Virus record (IMG/VR): IMGVR_UViG_3300044971_000920
Span: 1 to 34,798 of that record
DNA from: a virus
Direction: 5' to 3' (one strand)
Length of the DNA stretch: 34,798 nt
Shown piece by piece: positions 7,407-13,808 of the stretch. Both the position numbers and the translations under genes were made by a program. The notes below the pieces were generated by a model that searched no databases, was not told the origin of the DNA, and saw only the letters and a program-made list of their open reading frames with translations. Numbering within the stretch: position 1 is the first letter of the stretch; each line of letters begins with the position of its first letter.

Positions 7407-8154
7407 CTCCCTTGCGCTCTGGACACCAGAGCAGACGCAGCTGATCGCTACCACCATCGCGCCCGGCTGCAGCAGCGATGAGTTGCGCCTCTTCGCCTAT
7501 GCCTGCCAGCGCACTGGCTTGGATCCGTTCTCGAAGCAGATCTACGCCATCAAGCGCGGCGGCAAGATGACCATTCAGGCCGGCATTGACGGCTTGCGCG
7601 CCATTGCTGAGCGCACCGGCGAGCTGGACGGCAGCCACACCGAATGGTGCGGTGATGATGGCCAGTGGTCTGATGTATGGATCAGCAGCAAGCCACCGGC
7701 AGCAGCGAAGACCACCATCTGGCGCAAGGGTTCATCGCATCCATTCACCGGCGTGGCGCGCTTTGCCGATTACAACGCCGGCCAGGGCCTGTGGAGCAAG
7801 ATGCCAGCCGCGATGATCGCCAAGTGCTCGGAGGCGCTGGCACTGCGCAAGGCATTCCCCGCCAACCTCAGCGGCGTCTACAGCACCGATGAGATGGAGC
7901 AGGTCGAGGTGCAACCCGTCACGGTTACTGCAGCGCCTGCACTGCCTGCCGGTGATGCCAAGCTGTTTGCTGCTGGCAAGGCTGCCATTGCCAAGGCCAA
8001 GACCATGGACGATCTAGCCAAGGTCACCACACGCATGGAGGCCCGCAAGGGTGACCTGAGCGATGAGCAGAATGAGCAACTGATGCAGCTGGCGCTTAGC
8101 CGCGAGGCTGAGCTGACTGCGCCAGCCGAGGAGGATCCCTTTGATGATGACTGA
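7396..8154 (+). CDS. bet: Bet/RecT-type single-strand annealing protein
   Basis: This 252-aa recombinase matches the phage Bet family. Conserved stretches include LRLFAYACQRTGLDPFSKQ, GGKMTIQAGIDGLRAIAERT, and MPAAMIAKCSEALALRKAFP near residue 150, ending with the YSTDEM segment. It anneals the 3' overhangs made by the exonuclease and promotes recombination-dependent replication. I place the start at ATG 7396 inside the exonuclease tail. The open frame continues upstream, but those residues lie antiparallel in register with the exonuclease gene and do not look like a protein. The acidic C-terminal region (about 170-252) is a variable tail, which may bind SSB. Confidence 0.88.
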   Translation: MTSSSLALWTPEQTQLIATTIAPGCSSDELRLFAYACQRTGLDPFSKQIYAIKRGGKMTIQAGIDGLRAIAERTGELDGSHTEWCGDDGQWSDVWISSKPPAAAKTTIWRKGSSHPFTGVARFADYNAGQGLWSKMPAAMIAKCSEALALRKAFPANLSGVYSTDEMEQVEVQPVTVTAAPALPAGDAKLFAAGKAAIAKAKTMDDLAKVTTRMEARKGDLSDEQNEQLMQLALSREAELTAPAEEDPFDDD

Positions 8155-8359
8155 GCCTTACCTGACCACTGAGCAGCTAGCCGCCCGATGGGGCGTCAAG
8201 CCGAGCACGATCAAAGGCCAGCGCGCGCGGGGTTCAGGGCCACGCTATGTGACCCTCCCGCGCCTTGCTACGCCAGCCGGCACGCCGCGGGTGCAGTACC
8301 CACTGGCTGATGTGCTGGCCTTTGAAGAATCCAACTCCATTACACCGATCAACCCATGA
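8144..8359 (+). CDS. Small helix-turn-helix DNA-binding protein
   Basis: This 71-aa protein has a winged HTH of the MerR/excisionase type. It begins with YLTTEQLAARWGVKPSTIKGQR and continues with GPRYVTLPR and a YPLADVLAFE segment. Phages use such proteins as excisionases, transcription regulators or terminase-like adaptors. With no integrase in the window, a regulatory role is more likely. GAGGAGG at 8128-8134 is a strong ribosome site nine bases before ATG 8144, with a second ATG at 8147. It overlaps the Bet gene by 11 bp and the SSB gene by ATGA. Confidence 0.7.
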   Translation: MMTEPYLTTEQLAARWGVKPSTIKGQRARGSGPRYVTLPRLATPAGTPRVQYPLADVLAFEESNSITPINP

Positions 8360-8697
8360 GCCTCTACGCATCCGGCATCGTCCGCATCATCAGCGAGCCA
8401 CAGCTGAAAGCATTTGAAAGCGGCACTATGGTCTGCAACTTCGGCGGTGGCATTCAGGAAGGCAAGGACAAGAACGGCGAATACATCAACAATGCGATTG
8501 ATGTTGAAGCATGGGGCAAGACCGCTGAGATCATCGTGGACAAACTGAAGAAAGGTGATTCAATCTTTGTATCTGGCAACCTACGGATGCAGGAATGGCA
8601 GGATAAGGACAGCGGCACCAAGCGCCGCAAGCATGTGCTGAGCGTGCAGCGGTTTGAGTTCCTGCCGCGCGTCAAGGCTGACGAGGATGTGTTCTGA
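8356..8697 (+). CDS. ssb: Single-stranded DNA-binding protein
   Basis: This 113-aa OB-fold protein is of the bacterial SSB type. Strand motifs include GIVRIISEPQLK, VCNFGGGIQ, INNAIDVEAWGKTAEII, KGDSIFVSGNLRMQEWQDKD and KHVLSVQRFEFL. The acidic end (ADEDVF) resembles the DDxIPF tail with which bacterial SSB recruits partner enzymes. It coats single strands during replication and RecET-type recombination. It sits just downstream of the annealing protein gene. Stop and start are joined to both neighbours by ATGA overlaps. Confidence 0.9.
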   Translation: MSLYASGIVRIISEPQLKAFESGTMVCNFGGGIQEGKDKNGEYINNAIDVEAWGKTAEIIVDKLKKGDSIFVSGNLRMQEWQDKDSGTKRRKHVLSVQRFEFLPRVKADEDVF

Positions 8698-8816
8698 TGG
8701 GCTACCTGATCTGGCTGCTGATGATGGCGACTGCTTGCCTGGCGATTGGCAATCATCCCTGGCTGGCGTTGATGGCTATGTGCATGGCCTTTGTCGTGAG
8801 GTGCTGTTGTGACTGA
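8697..8816 (+). CDS. Tiny membrane protein (39 aa)
   Basis: The ATG overlaps the SSB stop and the ORF ends eight bases inside the next gene. Nearly the whole product is hydrophobic (YLIWLLMMATACLAIG and WLALMAMCMAFVV). It ends with a striking CCC cluster before the last Asp. This points to a single membrane segment or hairpin, possibly with metal-binding or lipid-attached cysteines. No homologue is recognised. Evidence is position, junctions and composition. Confidence 0.5.
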   Translation: MGYLIWLLMMATACLAIGNHPWLALMAMCMAFVVRCCCD

Positions 8817-9147
8817 TTCGATTACCCCACCACGGGAGCTGGCGCAGCAGTGGCTGCTTGAAGCGCACCACAAAGAGGCGCCTCCAGGCACGTGCCCAGA
8901 CACACGCATTCTTATTGCCCGCGCCGCCCAATGGAGCGCCGACCAGGAGCTGGAGGCGTGTGTGGAGTGGCTGGAGCAAAACCAAGGGCGCTGGGAAATC
9001 CCCATGGCTCTGCGTGATGCCCGCCGCCCCAAGCCGCCGAGCTTGAAGGAGCAGGCGCTTGAGGTATTTGAAGCCTTGATCCATGGCGATGCAAGTGGGC
9101 TTGACGTTGGAGTAATCCGCCGCGCACTGGAGGCGTTACCTGAATGA
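8809..9147 (+). CDS. Hypothetical acidic-helical protein (112 aa)
   Basis: No family is recognised. The protein is mostly helical, with ELAQQWLLEAHH near the start, ELEACVEWLEQNQG in the middle and RRALEALPE at the end. Lengths and style resemble small early proteins of cyanobacterial siphophages. GTG 8809 is preceded by GAGGTG at a good distance. It overlaps the tiny membrane protein gene by eight bases and joins the next gene by ATGA. A function cannot be assigned. Confidence 0.6.
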   Translation: MTDSITPPRELAQQWLLEAHHKEAPPGTCPDTRILIARAAQWSADQELEACVEWLEQNQGRWEIPMALRDARRPKPPSLKEQALEVFEALIHGDASGLDVGVIRRALEALPE

Positions 9148-9389
9148 CTGAACTATCACCACAAACGCAGGCGGTTGCATCGGCTTACGACGACACACCT
9201 GAGAAGGACACAGGCAACCACCGTTACCTCTGGCTCGCCGCCGCCCTTCGCGCTGCTGCGGATCAGGTGGTGCCGGAGCCAGACGACATCGACAAGGGAT
9301 CGCTATCACTTGCCGCCATTCGTAATCGTTGCAAAGTGCGCGATCAGCTTCTCGCCATCGCCGCCGAGCTGGAGGGTGGCAATGGCTGA
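9144..9389 (+). CDS. Hypothetical protein (81 aa)
   Basis: The most recognisable part is YLWLAAALRAAADQV (residues 28-42), followed by an acidic loop and RDQLLAIAAELE near the end. I recall similar helices in small proteins of cyanobacterial phages, without a known role. It joins the preceding gene by ATGA. Its last codons (EGGNG) also encode the GGAGG ribosome site and start codon of the next gene, which overlaps it by eight bases. Confidence 0.6.
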   Translation: MTELSPQTQAVASAYDDTPEKDTGNHRYLWLAAALRAAADQVVPEPDDIDKGSLSLAAIRNRCKVRDQLLAIAAELEGGNG

Positions 9390-9495
9390 CTTTCGTGCGC
9401 TGTGCGCTGAGCTGGTTGAGCTAGATCAAGCCAGGGAATCCCCCACGGCAGTGCTGCTGCGGGCGTTGCGGCAGCAGGTGCGGGAGGTGGAGTGA
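9382..9495 (+). CDS. Short DFRALCA-family protein (37 aa)
   Basis: The product begins ADFRALCAELVEL and ends with a basic-acidic helix (LLRALRQQVREVE). The N-terminus is clearly related to that of the 110-aa protein at 9872 (TDFRALCARMVDEL), so this is a truncated or minimal paralogue. GGAGG at 9371-9375 lies six bases before the ATG, an excellent ribosome site. The stop overlaps the next start. The role is unknown. Confidence 0.6.
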   Translation: MADFRALCAELVELDQARESPTAVLLRALRQQVREVE

Positions 9496-9875
9496 TGGGC
9501 CAGCTGATTGCACTTTTTATCGTCGCGATAGTGCTCTGCTTTGCCGCTGCGCTGGTGGCGACGCTGGTCGCTGCATCCATTGGCCTATGGCTGGACCTGC
9601 TGGATCAACTAGCCGAACGCCGCAGGCGAAAGGCGCGGCCACCGCGCAAGCCCAGCTTTGCCGAGCTGCTGATGCCGCCACCACGCGACCGTGACCCCGA
9701 TTGGCGTCGCAGCTTTAACCACGAAAACATTAACCGACCCACGAGTGAACCGCCACTGAGGTTCAGGCGGAGCGGTGACGGCTACGGCAGCGGCCCGACC
9801 ACGCCGAAGCCTGGCATCACCCCCAAGCCACAATTCCCACCGCCCCAAATCATCCGTGAGGACTTTCTGCAATGA
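9495..9875 (+). CDS. Membrane protein with proline-rich cytoplasmic tail (126 aa)
   Basis: Residues 4-34 form one long or two short membrane segments (LIALFIVAIVLCFAAALVA, then a second stretch ending near GLWLDLL). A basic patch follows (RRRRKARPPRK), which by the positive-inside rule puts the rest in the cytoplasm. The remainder is rich in Pro, Arg and Gly and looks disordered. I chose ATG 9495 over GTG 9492 because GGGAGGTG (9482-9489) is better spaced for it. No homologue is recognised. It could alter the host envelope early in infection, but that is a guess. Confidence 0.6.
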   Translation: MGQLIALFIVAIVLCFAAALVATLVAASIGLWLDLLDQLAERRRRKARPPRKPSFAELLMPPPRDRDPDWRRSFNHENINRPTSEPPLRFRRSGDGYGSGPTTPKPGITPKPQFPPPQIIREDFLQ

Positions 9876-10204
9876 GCACCGACTTCCGCGCCCTGTGCGC
9901 CCGCATGGTTGACGAGCTGGATCTCTACCGACAGCTGCTGATGGATGATCGCCGCGAAATTCATGCGTTGGCGGCTGAAGCCCGCGCCGCCCTAGCCCAG
10001 CCCGAGCCGCAGGGGCCGACGAATGAGGAGCTGCTGCGCTGTTATGGCCTCGCTAAGCGCGACCACTGCCACGAGGGGCCGATTGATGACTGGCCCAAAC
10101 GAGCTGAACGGGCAGCGACTGTTCACGGCCTCCATGCCGTCTTAGCCCGCTACGCCCGCCCCGCCATCGCGCCGGTGCCTGGGGTGGAGGGTGCCAATGC
10201 TTAA
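9872..10204 (+). CDS. DFRALCA-family protein (110 aa)
   Basis: It starts with TDFRALCARMVDELDLYRQ and has a middle part with PTNEELLRCYGLAK. It ends with LHAVLARYARPAIAPVP. This head-middle-tail layout is one I associate with small proteins of cyanobacterial (Synechococcus-type) phages, none with a proven function. The protein is helical and soluble. The start overlaps the previous stop. Its last codons (EGANA) form the ribosome site and start of the next gene, repeating the arrangement seen at 9371-9389. Confidence 0.6.
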   Translation: MSTDFRALCARMVDELDLYRQLLMDDRREIHALAAEARAALAQPEPQGPTNEELLRCYGLAKRDHCHEGPIDDWPKRAERAATVHGLHAVLARYARPAIAPVPGVEGANA

Positions 10205-10310
10205 CGCCCTGCTCGCCCTCGCCCTCCTGCTCGCCCTCGGCGCAGCGGTTGAGCTGTGCATCAAGGCAGCCTTCGTGCGCCTGCTGCCGTTGCTGCTGAG
10301 GTTGCCGTGA
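10197..10310 (+). CDS. Tiny leucine-rich membrane peptide (37 aa)
   Basis: GGAGGG at 10186-10191 lies six bases before the ATG, so initiation here is well supported. Residues 4-17 (ALLALALLLALGAA) form a membrane segment, followed by VELCIKAAFVRLLPLLLRLP, an amphipathic basic helix or second segment. The ORF overlaps both neighbours by a few bases. No homologue is recognised. It is one of several micro-membrane proteins in this unit. Confidence 0.5.
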   Translation: MLNALLALALLLALGAAVELCIKAAFVRLLPLLLRLP

Positions 10311-10474
10311 AGCCACTCCAGCTGTACCGCGTGGCATTCAGCCATGCCGCACCGCTCCACCTGATGGCCCGTGATCTTGCGCACGCCGTCACCAGCGCTA
10401 AGGAGCTGTGCCCTGATGCTCAGTTCCTCAGCGCCACGCTGGTGCCTGAATGGGACAACACCGATGAAGCGTGA
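10307..10474 (+). CDS. Hypothetical protein (55 aa)
   Basis: The product (KPLQLYRVAFSHAAPLHLMA, then ARDLAHAVTSAKELCPDAQFLSATLVPEW) looks like a small alpha/beta protein with one strand-helix-strand unit. Similar YRV...DLxxAVxxAxEL proteins occur in phages without a known role. GTG 10307 is preceded by GAGG at five bases. An upstream extension of the frame is possible but has no ribosome site. It overlaps the next gene by 11 bases. Confidence 0.55.
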   Translation: MKPLQLYRVAFSHAAPLHLMARDLAHAVTSAKELCPDAQFLSATLVPEWDNTDEA

Positions 10475-10694
10475 TGCCTTGCGGCTCAGCCAGCACCAGT
10501 TCATTGAAACCAGCCGTGATCACAACGGCCGGTATTTCATCGCCTATTCAGGTGGTGCCAGCGTGTTTGTGCGCGACATTGCTGACCTTCGTCGATTTCT
10601 CAAGCTGCCGAAAGGCTTGCCCATGAGAGAATCACTTGAATCATGGCTTGCCAGTCTGGGCGATCAAGATGCCTCTCAACAACCCGAACCATGA
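10464..10694 (+). CDS. Hypothetical protein (76 aa)
   Basis: No family is recognised. The N-terminal half is predicted strand-rich (FIETSRDHNGRYFIAYSGGASVFVRD) and the C-terminal half helical (LRRFLKLPKG, then SLESWLASLG). It may be a small regulator, since it sits directly before the sigma factor gene and overlaps it by ATGA. That link is only positional. The ATG overlaps the preceding gene. Confidence 0.55.
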   Translation: MKRDALRLSQHQFIETSRDHNGRYFIAYSGGASVFVRDIADLRRFLKLPKGLPMRESLESWLASLGDQDASQQPEP

Positions 10695-11560
10695 GCACTG
10701 ACAGCATTAAGGATTACCTGACTGAGATCGGCCGATTTCCGCTGCTGACTGGTGAGCAGGAGATCCAGCTATCCCGCCAGGTGCGGCGGATGATTGAACT
10801 GCAAGCCATGGAAGGCGAACGCACTAAAGCTGAGCTGCGCGAGATCAAGCGCGGCCATCGTGCGCGTGAAACCATGATGAACTGCAACCTGCGGCTGGTA
10901 GTTCACATCGCCAAGAACTACGTGACCAGGCTGAAGTCTAACGGTCTTGAACTGATGGACCTAATCCAGGAAGGTGCCATCGGTTTGAACCGCGCCGTTG
11001 AGCTATTCGATGGCACCAAGGGCTACAAGTTCTCCACCTACGGCTACTGGTGGATCCGTCAGTCGATTACGCGCGCGATTGATACCAAGGAGCGCCTGAT
11101 CCGCGTGCCGCAGCATGTACTGGATGCCACGTACAAGATTGCCAAGATGCAACGTGAGCATCTGCAGCAACATGGCAGGCCGATGTCAACAGCAGAATGC
11201 GCTGAGCGAATGGAGATGAGTCAGCACGAGCTGCAATCGCACATTATGCGAAATGTACCGCACAGCAGCCTGGATCAACTGGTCAGGGATGATGGGTCGC
11301 CATTGGTTGACATGATCGTTGACGATCATCAGCCTTATGACGATTCGTTGTCCGTGGAATACTGCGAGCAGCTGCAGCTGGCGTTGTCATTCCTTGCCGA
11401 CCGGGATCGCGATATTGTCGCCAGCTACCACGGATTAGGAGCGCCGAAAAAGACGCAAGGCAAGATTGCTGAAGAGCTTGGCATAACGCGCAGCGCGGTT
11501 GGCCAGATCCATGATCGGTCGATGCGGCGGCTTCGTTTGATGCTCACCGAGAAACGCTGA
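10691..11560 (+). CDS. Sigma-70 family RNA polymerase sigma factor
   Basis: This 289-aa protein has the layout of a group 1/2 sigma factor. Region 1.2 is at 4-32 (DSIKDYLTEIGRFPLLTGEQEI). Region 2 spans about 58-130, with NLRLVVHIAKNY, the DLIQEGAIGL polymerase-clamp motif and GYKFSTYGYWWIRQSITRAI for the -10 box. Region 3 follows at about 135-200. Region 4 (225-289) has a diverged HTH (IAEELGITRSAVGQIHDRSMRRLR). Region 1.2 resembles cyanobacterial SigA-type factors most. As the last gene of the rightward unit, it is a likely activator of the leftward, structural unit; this is inference. No ribosome site is visible, so translation is probably coupled. Its last 126 bp are also coding on the other strand. 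Confidence 0.9.
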   Translation: MSTDSIKDYLTEIGRFPLLTGEQEIQLSRQVRRMIELQAMEGERTKAELREIKRGHRARETMMNCNLRLVVHIAKNYVTRLKSNGLELMDLIQEGAIGLNRAVELFDGTKGYKFSTYGYWWIRQSITRAIDTKERLIRVPQHVLDATYKIAKMQREHLQQHGRPMSTAECAERMEMSQHELQSHIMRNVPHSSLDQLVRDDGSPLVDMIVDDHQPYDDSLSVEYCEQLQLALSFLADRDRDIVASYHGLGAPKKTQGKIAEELGITRSAVGQIHDRSMRRLRLMLTEKR

Positions 11561-11755
11561 TGTTTCAAGATGGGCGATGTGACCAGTTGCTTGCTGAATG
11601 AGTCGCGTGTAGTAGGCATTTTGCTTGATCAGCGAGGCACATAATGATCGCACATCCCTATCGTCTGGATGCATCAATGCGCTGCGTGATTGCGCTTCGA
11701 TGCGCAGTTCTTCTTCAATGGTCCATTTGACCATCATCCAGTCACCCCATGTCAT
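11435..11755 (-). CDS. Hypothetical protein overlapping the sigma gene antisense (106 aa)
   Basis: The first 65 residues look like a real small phage protein (VKWTIEEELRIEAQSRSAL, then HPDDRDVRSLCASLIKQNAYYTRLIQQATGHIAHLE), mostly helical. The last 42 residues are encoded antisense to sigma region 4 and are basic, ending LRLFRRS. The ATG overlaps the stop of the upstream HNH gene (ATGA). It is the last gene of the leftward unit. I recall similar N-termini in cyanobacterial phage proteins, with no known role. Confidence 0.6.
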   Translation of the reverse strand: MTWGDWMMVKWTIEEELRIEAQSRSALMHPDDRDVRSLCASLIKQNAYYTRLIQQATGHIAHLETSAFLGEHQTKPPHRPIMDLANRAARYAKLFSNLALRLFRRS

Positions 11756-12060
11756 GGTGTCATATCTTCAGTCCATGCTTCAATCTTAGATTGCCGCTCA
11801 TCCGTCCATGATGACTGCAGCTTGAACCATTGCCGCCAGTGTTCACTGCCTTTGCTGCGGTTGCATTCGCGGCAGGCTGGTACAAGGTTATTCACGACGG
11901 TGTTGCCGCCTTTGTGTCTGGGCTTAACGTGATCCAGCGTGTCGGCCGCGGCATCGCAGTAGGCGCAGCAGTGCTGCCATGCCTCAAAGATCTGCTGCCT
12001 GAACCGTTGCTTTGCGGAGCGCTTGGGAACGAGAGATGTGCCATCAATCTGATGATCCAC
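11752..12060 (-). CDS. Small HNH endonuclease
   Basis: This 102-aa protein has the McrA-type HNH nuclease core CAYCDAA...LDHVKPRHKGG...NLVPACRECNRSKGS, with two CxxC zinc pairs, the catalytic DH, and the final N. Small HNH proteins of this type often help the terminase nick DNA in cos phages, or act as homing nucleases. The cos role fits the GpA-type terminase here but is unproven, and the gene is far from the terminase. I chose GTG 12060, with GGAG upstream, over the TTG at 12099. It overlaps neighbours on both sides. Confidence 0.8.
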   Translation of the reverse strand: MDHQIDGTSLVPKRSAKQRFRQQIFEAWQHCCAYCDAAADTLDHVKPRHKGGNTVVNNLVPACRECNRSKGSEHWRQWFKLQSSWTDERQSKIEAWTEDMTP

Positions 12061-12226
12061 GCAACTCCGGGATGGGTAGGACGTTAACCGAAAGGCCAAG
12101 GATGTGATCGTTAGATGGCGCCAACTCAGTGAGGCGCGCCACGAAGTTATCGCTCACATTTTCAGGGTCGTCGTCCTCGCTTTCGACGACGATCGTGTAC
12201 TCAACCTCTAGGACGTACTGCCTCAC
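12044..12226 (-). CDS. Hypothetical acidic protein (60 aa)
   Basis: The protein begins with a strand (RQYVLEVEYTIVVE) and a very acidic loop (SEDDDPENVSDN). It continues with a helix (FVARLTEL) and a second strand (HILGLSVNVLPI). It may be a small beta-alpha-beta protein. GTG overlaps the endolysin stop and the 3' end overlaps the HNH start, so it belongs to the lysis end of the leftward unit. No family is recognised. Confidence 0.55.
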   Translation of the reverse strand: MRQYVLEVEYTIVVESEDDDPENVSDNFVARLTELAPSNDHILGLSVNVLPIPELRGSSD

Positions 12227-13380
12227 GCAGGGCTTACCAGCATTGCCCAGCCGGTGCCGGGGCCATCAACCTCCCAGCGGCGCAACCAGTTCTTGCGGCT
12301 GTAGGCGATGCCTGCGCCTTTGGTGTGGTTGACGTAGCCGCCGTTCACCATGTCGGCCTCACCGTTCGGATCGTTGTGGATGTAGGCGCCGCTGGTTGCG
12401 CCGATGATCACGCTCCAGTGACCGCCGCCGGTGGGTGCGCCGACAGGCCCCTTATGTAGCCAGCCCACCATCACGGGGCGCCCTGCCTGCAACTCAGTGT
12501 CGATCACGGCGGCATTGCAGTTGGTGCGCAGCCGCGCGTTGAGCCCCAGGGACTGCAGCGCTTTGATCTGCGCCTGCGCGTCGGTGGTGTCGCCATACCG
12601 GGAGCGGATCTTGTTATAGGCATCGTCGCCGCTCACCTTGCCGTAGAACCGTGCCACCATGGCAGTGCTGCTGCTGAAGCACTCGCGGTAGCCGGTGCCG
12701 CTGGCGTTGTCGTTCTGCGCCTCATACGGCACACGCAGCAGGATGCCCTGCTGTTGCAGTTGCGGTGTGCCCTTCTGCCAGAGTGCGCCCTCAGCCTTAC
12801 GGCGGCGCAACAGGCCAGCCTCAACGGCACTGCCAGGATTGCGGTAGAGCAGCATGGCTGCTGGCACGGCAGCCCAATCCTTATCGCGCAATGCTGCGCT
12901 GATCGTGCCAAACCCAGCACTGCCATAGAAACCAATGCCGAGGTTGTAGGCAAAGCTGATCAACGCGCAGCGCTGCGGATCGGCCATGCTTGCCCAGTGC
13001 GGGATCGCACGCAGGCGGTCTGCGATGCGGTCCACCTCAAGGCGGAGCAGCATGTCAGCTTCGATGACGTTGATCTTGTCGCCGCGCTTTACGGGGTCAC
13101 CAGCGCCATAGCGCGTGGTGCCGTATCCGATCGTCCACGGATCGCCGCCGCTTAAAGGGTCTGGGTAGGCGCTCAGGTGGCAGCCCTCGAACTCCTTGAT
13201 GATCTGAATCGCATCGGCCAGATCGGTCTGCACACCGGCTGTACTCCATGTCTTGAACCACGGCTGATCGCGGCTTAGGAGGCGCGGGCCGATGGCAGCT
13301 TCCAGCTCACTGATCGCCGCCAGCTGATGCGGCAGGCCCTTGAAGTAACGGAATAGATCAACCAGCCTGAGCTGCGTCAT
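12223..13380 (-). CDS. Two-domain endolysin: GH24 lysozyme plus C39-like peptidase
   Basis: This 385-aa lysis enzyme begins with a short helical stretch. Residues 56-200 form a T4-type lysozyme (GH24): IIKEFEGCHLSAYPDP gives Glu65 and Asp74 with the family's eight-residue spacing, and WTIGYGTT gives Thr83. Residues 212-345 look like a C39-type cysteine peptidase domain, with RECFSSSTAM (Cys234), GGGHWSVIIGA (His321) and HNDPNG (336-337). The first domain cuts glycan; the second may cut the peptide. ATG 13380 overlaps the holin candidate's stop, so an upstream extension of the frame is rejected. No signal peptide is seen, so export needs a holin. Confidence 0.85.
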   Translation of the reverse strand: MTQLRLVDLFRYFKGLPHQLAAISELEAAIGPRLLSRDQPWFKTWSTAGVQTDLADAIQIIKEFEGCHLSAYPDPLSGGDPWTIGYGTTRYGAGDPVKRGDKINVIEADMLLRLEVDRIADRLRAIPHWASMADPQRCALISFAYNLGIGFYGSAGFGTISAALRDKDWAAVPAAMLLYRNPGSAVEAGLLRRRKAEGALWQKGTPQLQQQGILLRVPYEAQNDNASGTGYRECFSSSTAMVARFYGKVSGDDAYNKIRSRYGDTTDAQAQIKALQSLGLNARLRTNCNAAVIDTELQAGRPVMVGWLHKGPVGAPTGGGHWSVIIGATSGAYIHNDPNGEADMVNGGYVNHTKGAGIAYSRKNWLRRWEVDGPGTGWAMLVSPA

Positions 13381-13637
13381 GGCCTTTGCAGGTGCTGCGG
13401 CACTGACTGCCGATAGCTGAATGCGCTCTTGATCTCGGACCAAATGACAGGACTGAGCATGGCGGCGACGACAGCCAAGATAACTACCTGCGCCATGCGC
13501 GTCTCCAACCGGCCAACGCGGACGCCTAATCCGCTCCGCTCAGTCTTGTCGGAGATGGCGGCATCCAGCAGCTGCTTCAGCTGGCCTTCCAGCACGCCGA
13601 TGGCGCGGAGGATCTCGCCGTGCGTTGGCTCAGTCAC
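13377..13637 (-). CDS. Holin-like protein, one membrane segment
   Basis: This 86-aa protein has an N-terminal coiled-coil region (EILRAIGVLEGQLKQLLDAA and VGRLETRM) and one membrane segment at about 49-67 (AQVVILAVVAAMLSPVIW). A short polar tail follows. The layout resembles hemolysin XhlA-type and class III holin proteins. Its gene lies directly before the endolysin, joined by ATGA, so a role in membrane permeabilisation at lysis is likely. The neighbouring 49-aa protein could share or take that role. Confidence 0.6.
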   Translation of the reverse strand: MTEPTHGEILRAIGVLEGQLKQLLDAAISDKTERSGLGVRVGRLETRMAQVVILAVVAAMLSPVIWSEIKSAFSYRQSVPQHLQRP

Positions 13638-13783
13638 CGCTTGCGGGATGCGATGCCACGCAGTGCGCCGAGGATCAGCTGGGTCCAGCTGTTAGCGCGA
13701 ACGCCAGGCACGATTGCCAGCAGTTCAGAGCCAGCCAGCAGCGCTACGGCAATGCTCGTGATGTCTTCTGGTGTGGGTGCCAT
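13634..13783 (-). CDS. Small hydrophobic protein (49 aa), possible second holin
   Basis: The ATG at 13783 opens a 49-codon ORF whose TGA overlaps the ATG of the holin-like gene. It has a hydrophobic helix (ITSIAVALLAGSELLAIVPGV) and a basic C-terminus (RGIASRKR). I recall similar VALLAGSELL...LVPGVRANSW peptides in cyanobacterial phages, always near lysis genes. It may be a holin or antiholin. Evidence is position, coupling and composition. Confidence 0.55.
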   Translation of the reverse strand: MAPTPEDITSIAVALLAGSELLAIVPGVRANSWTQLILGALRGIASRKR

Positions 13784-13808
13784 AGCTGGCGTGAATCGCT
13801 TCCCTAGG

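Noticed and set aside
13381-13443. N-terminal extension of the endolysin
   Set aside because: It lies wholly inside the holin-like gene, and ATG 13380 gives an exact ATGA coupling.
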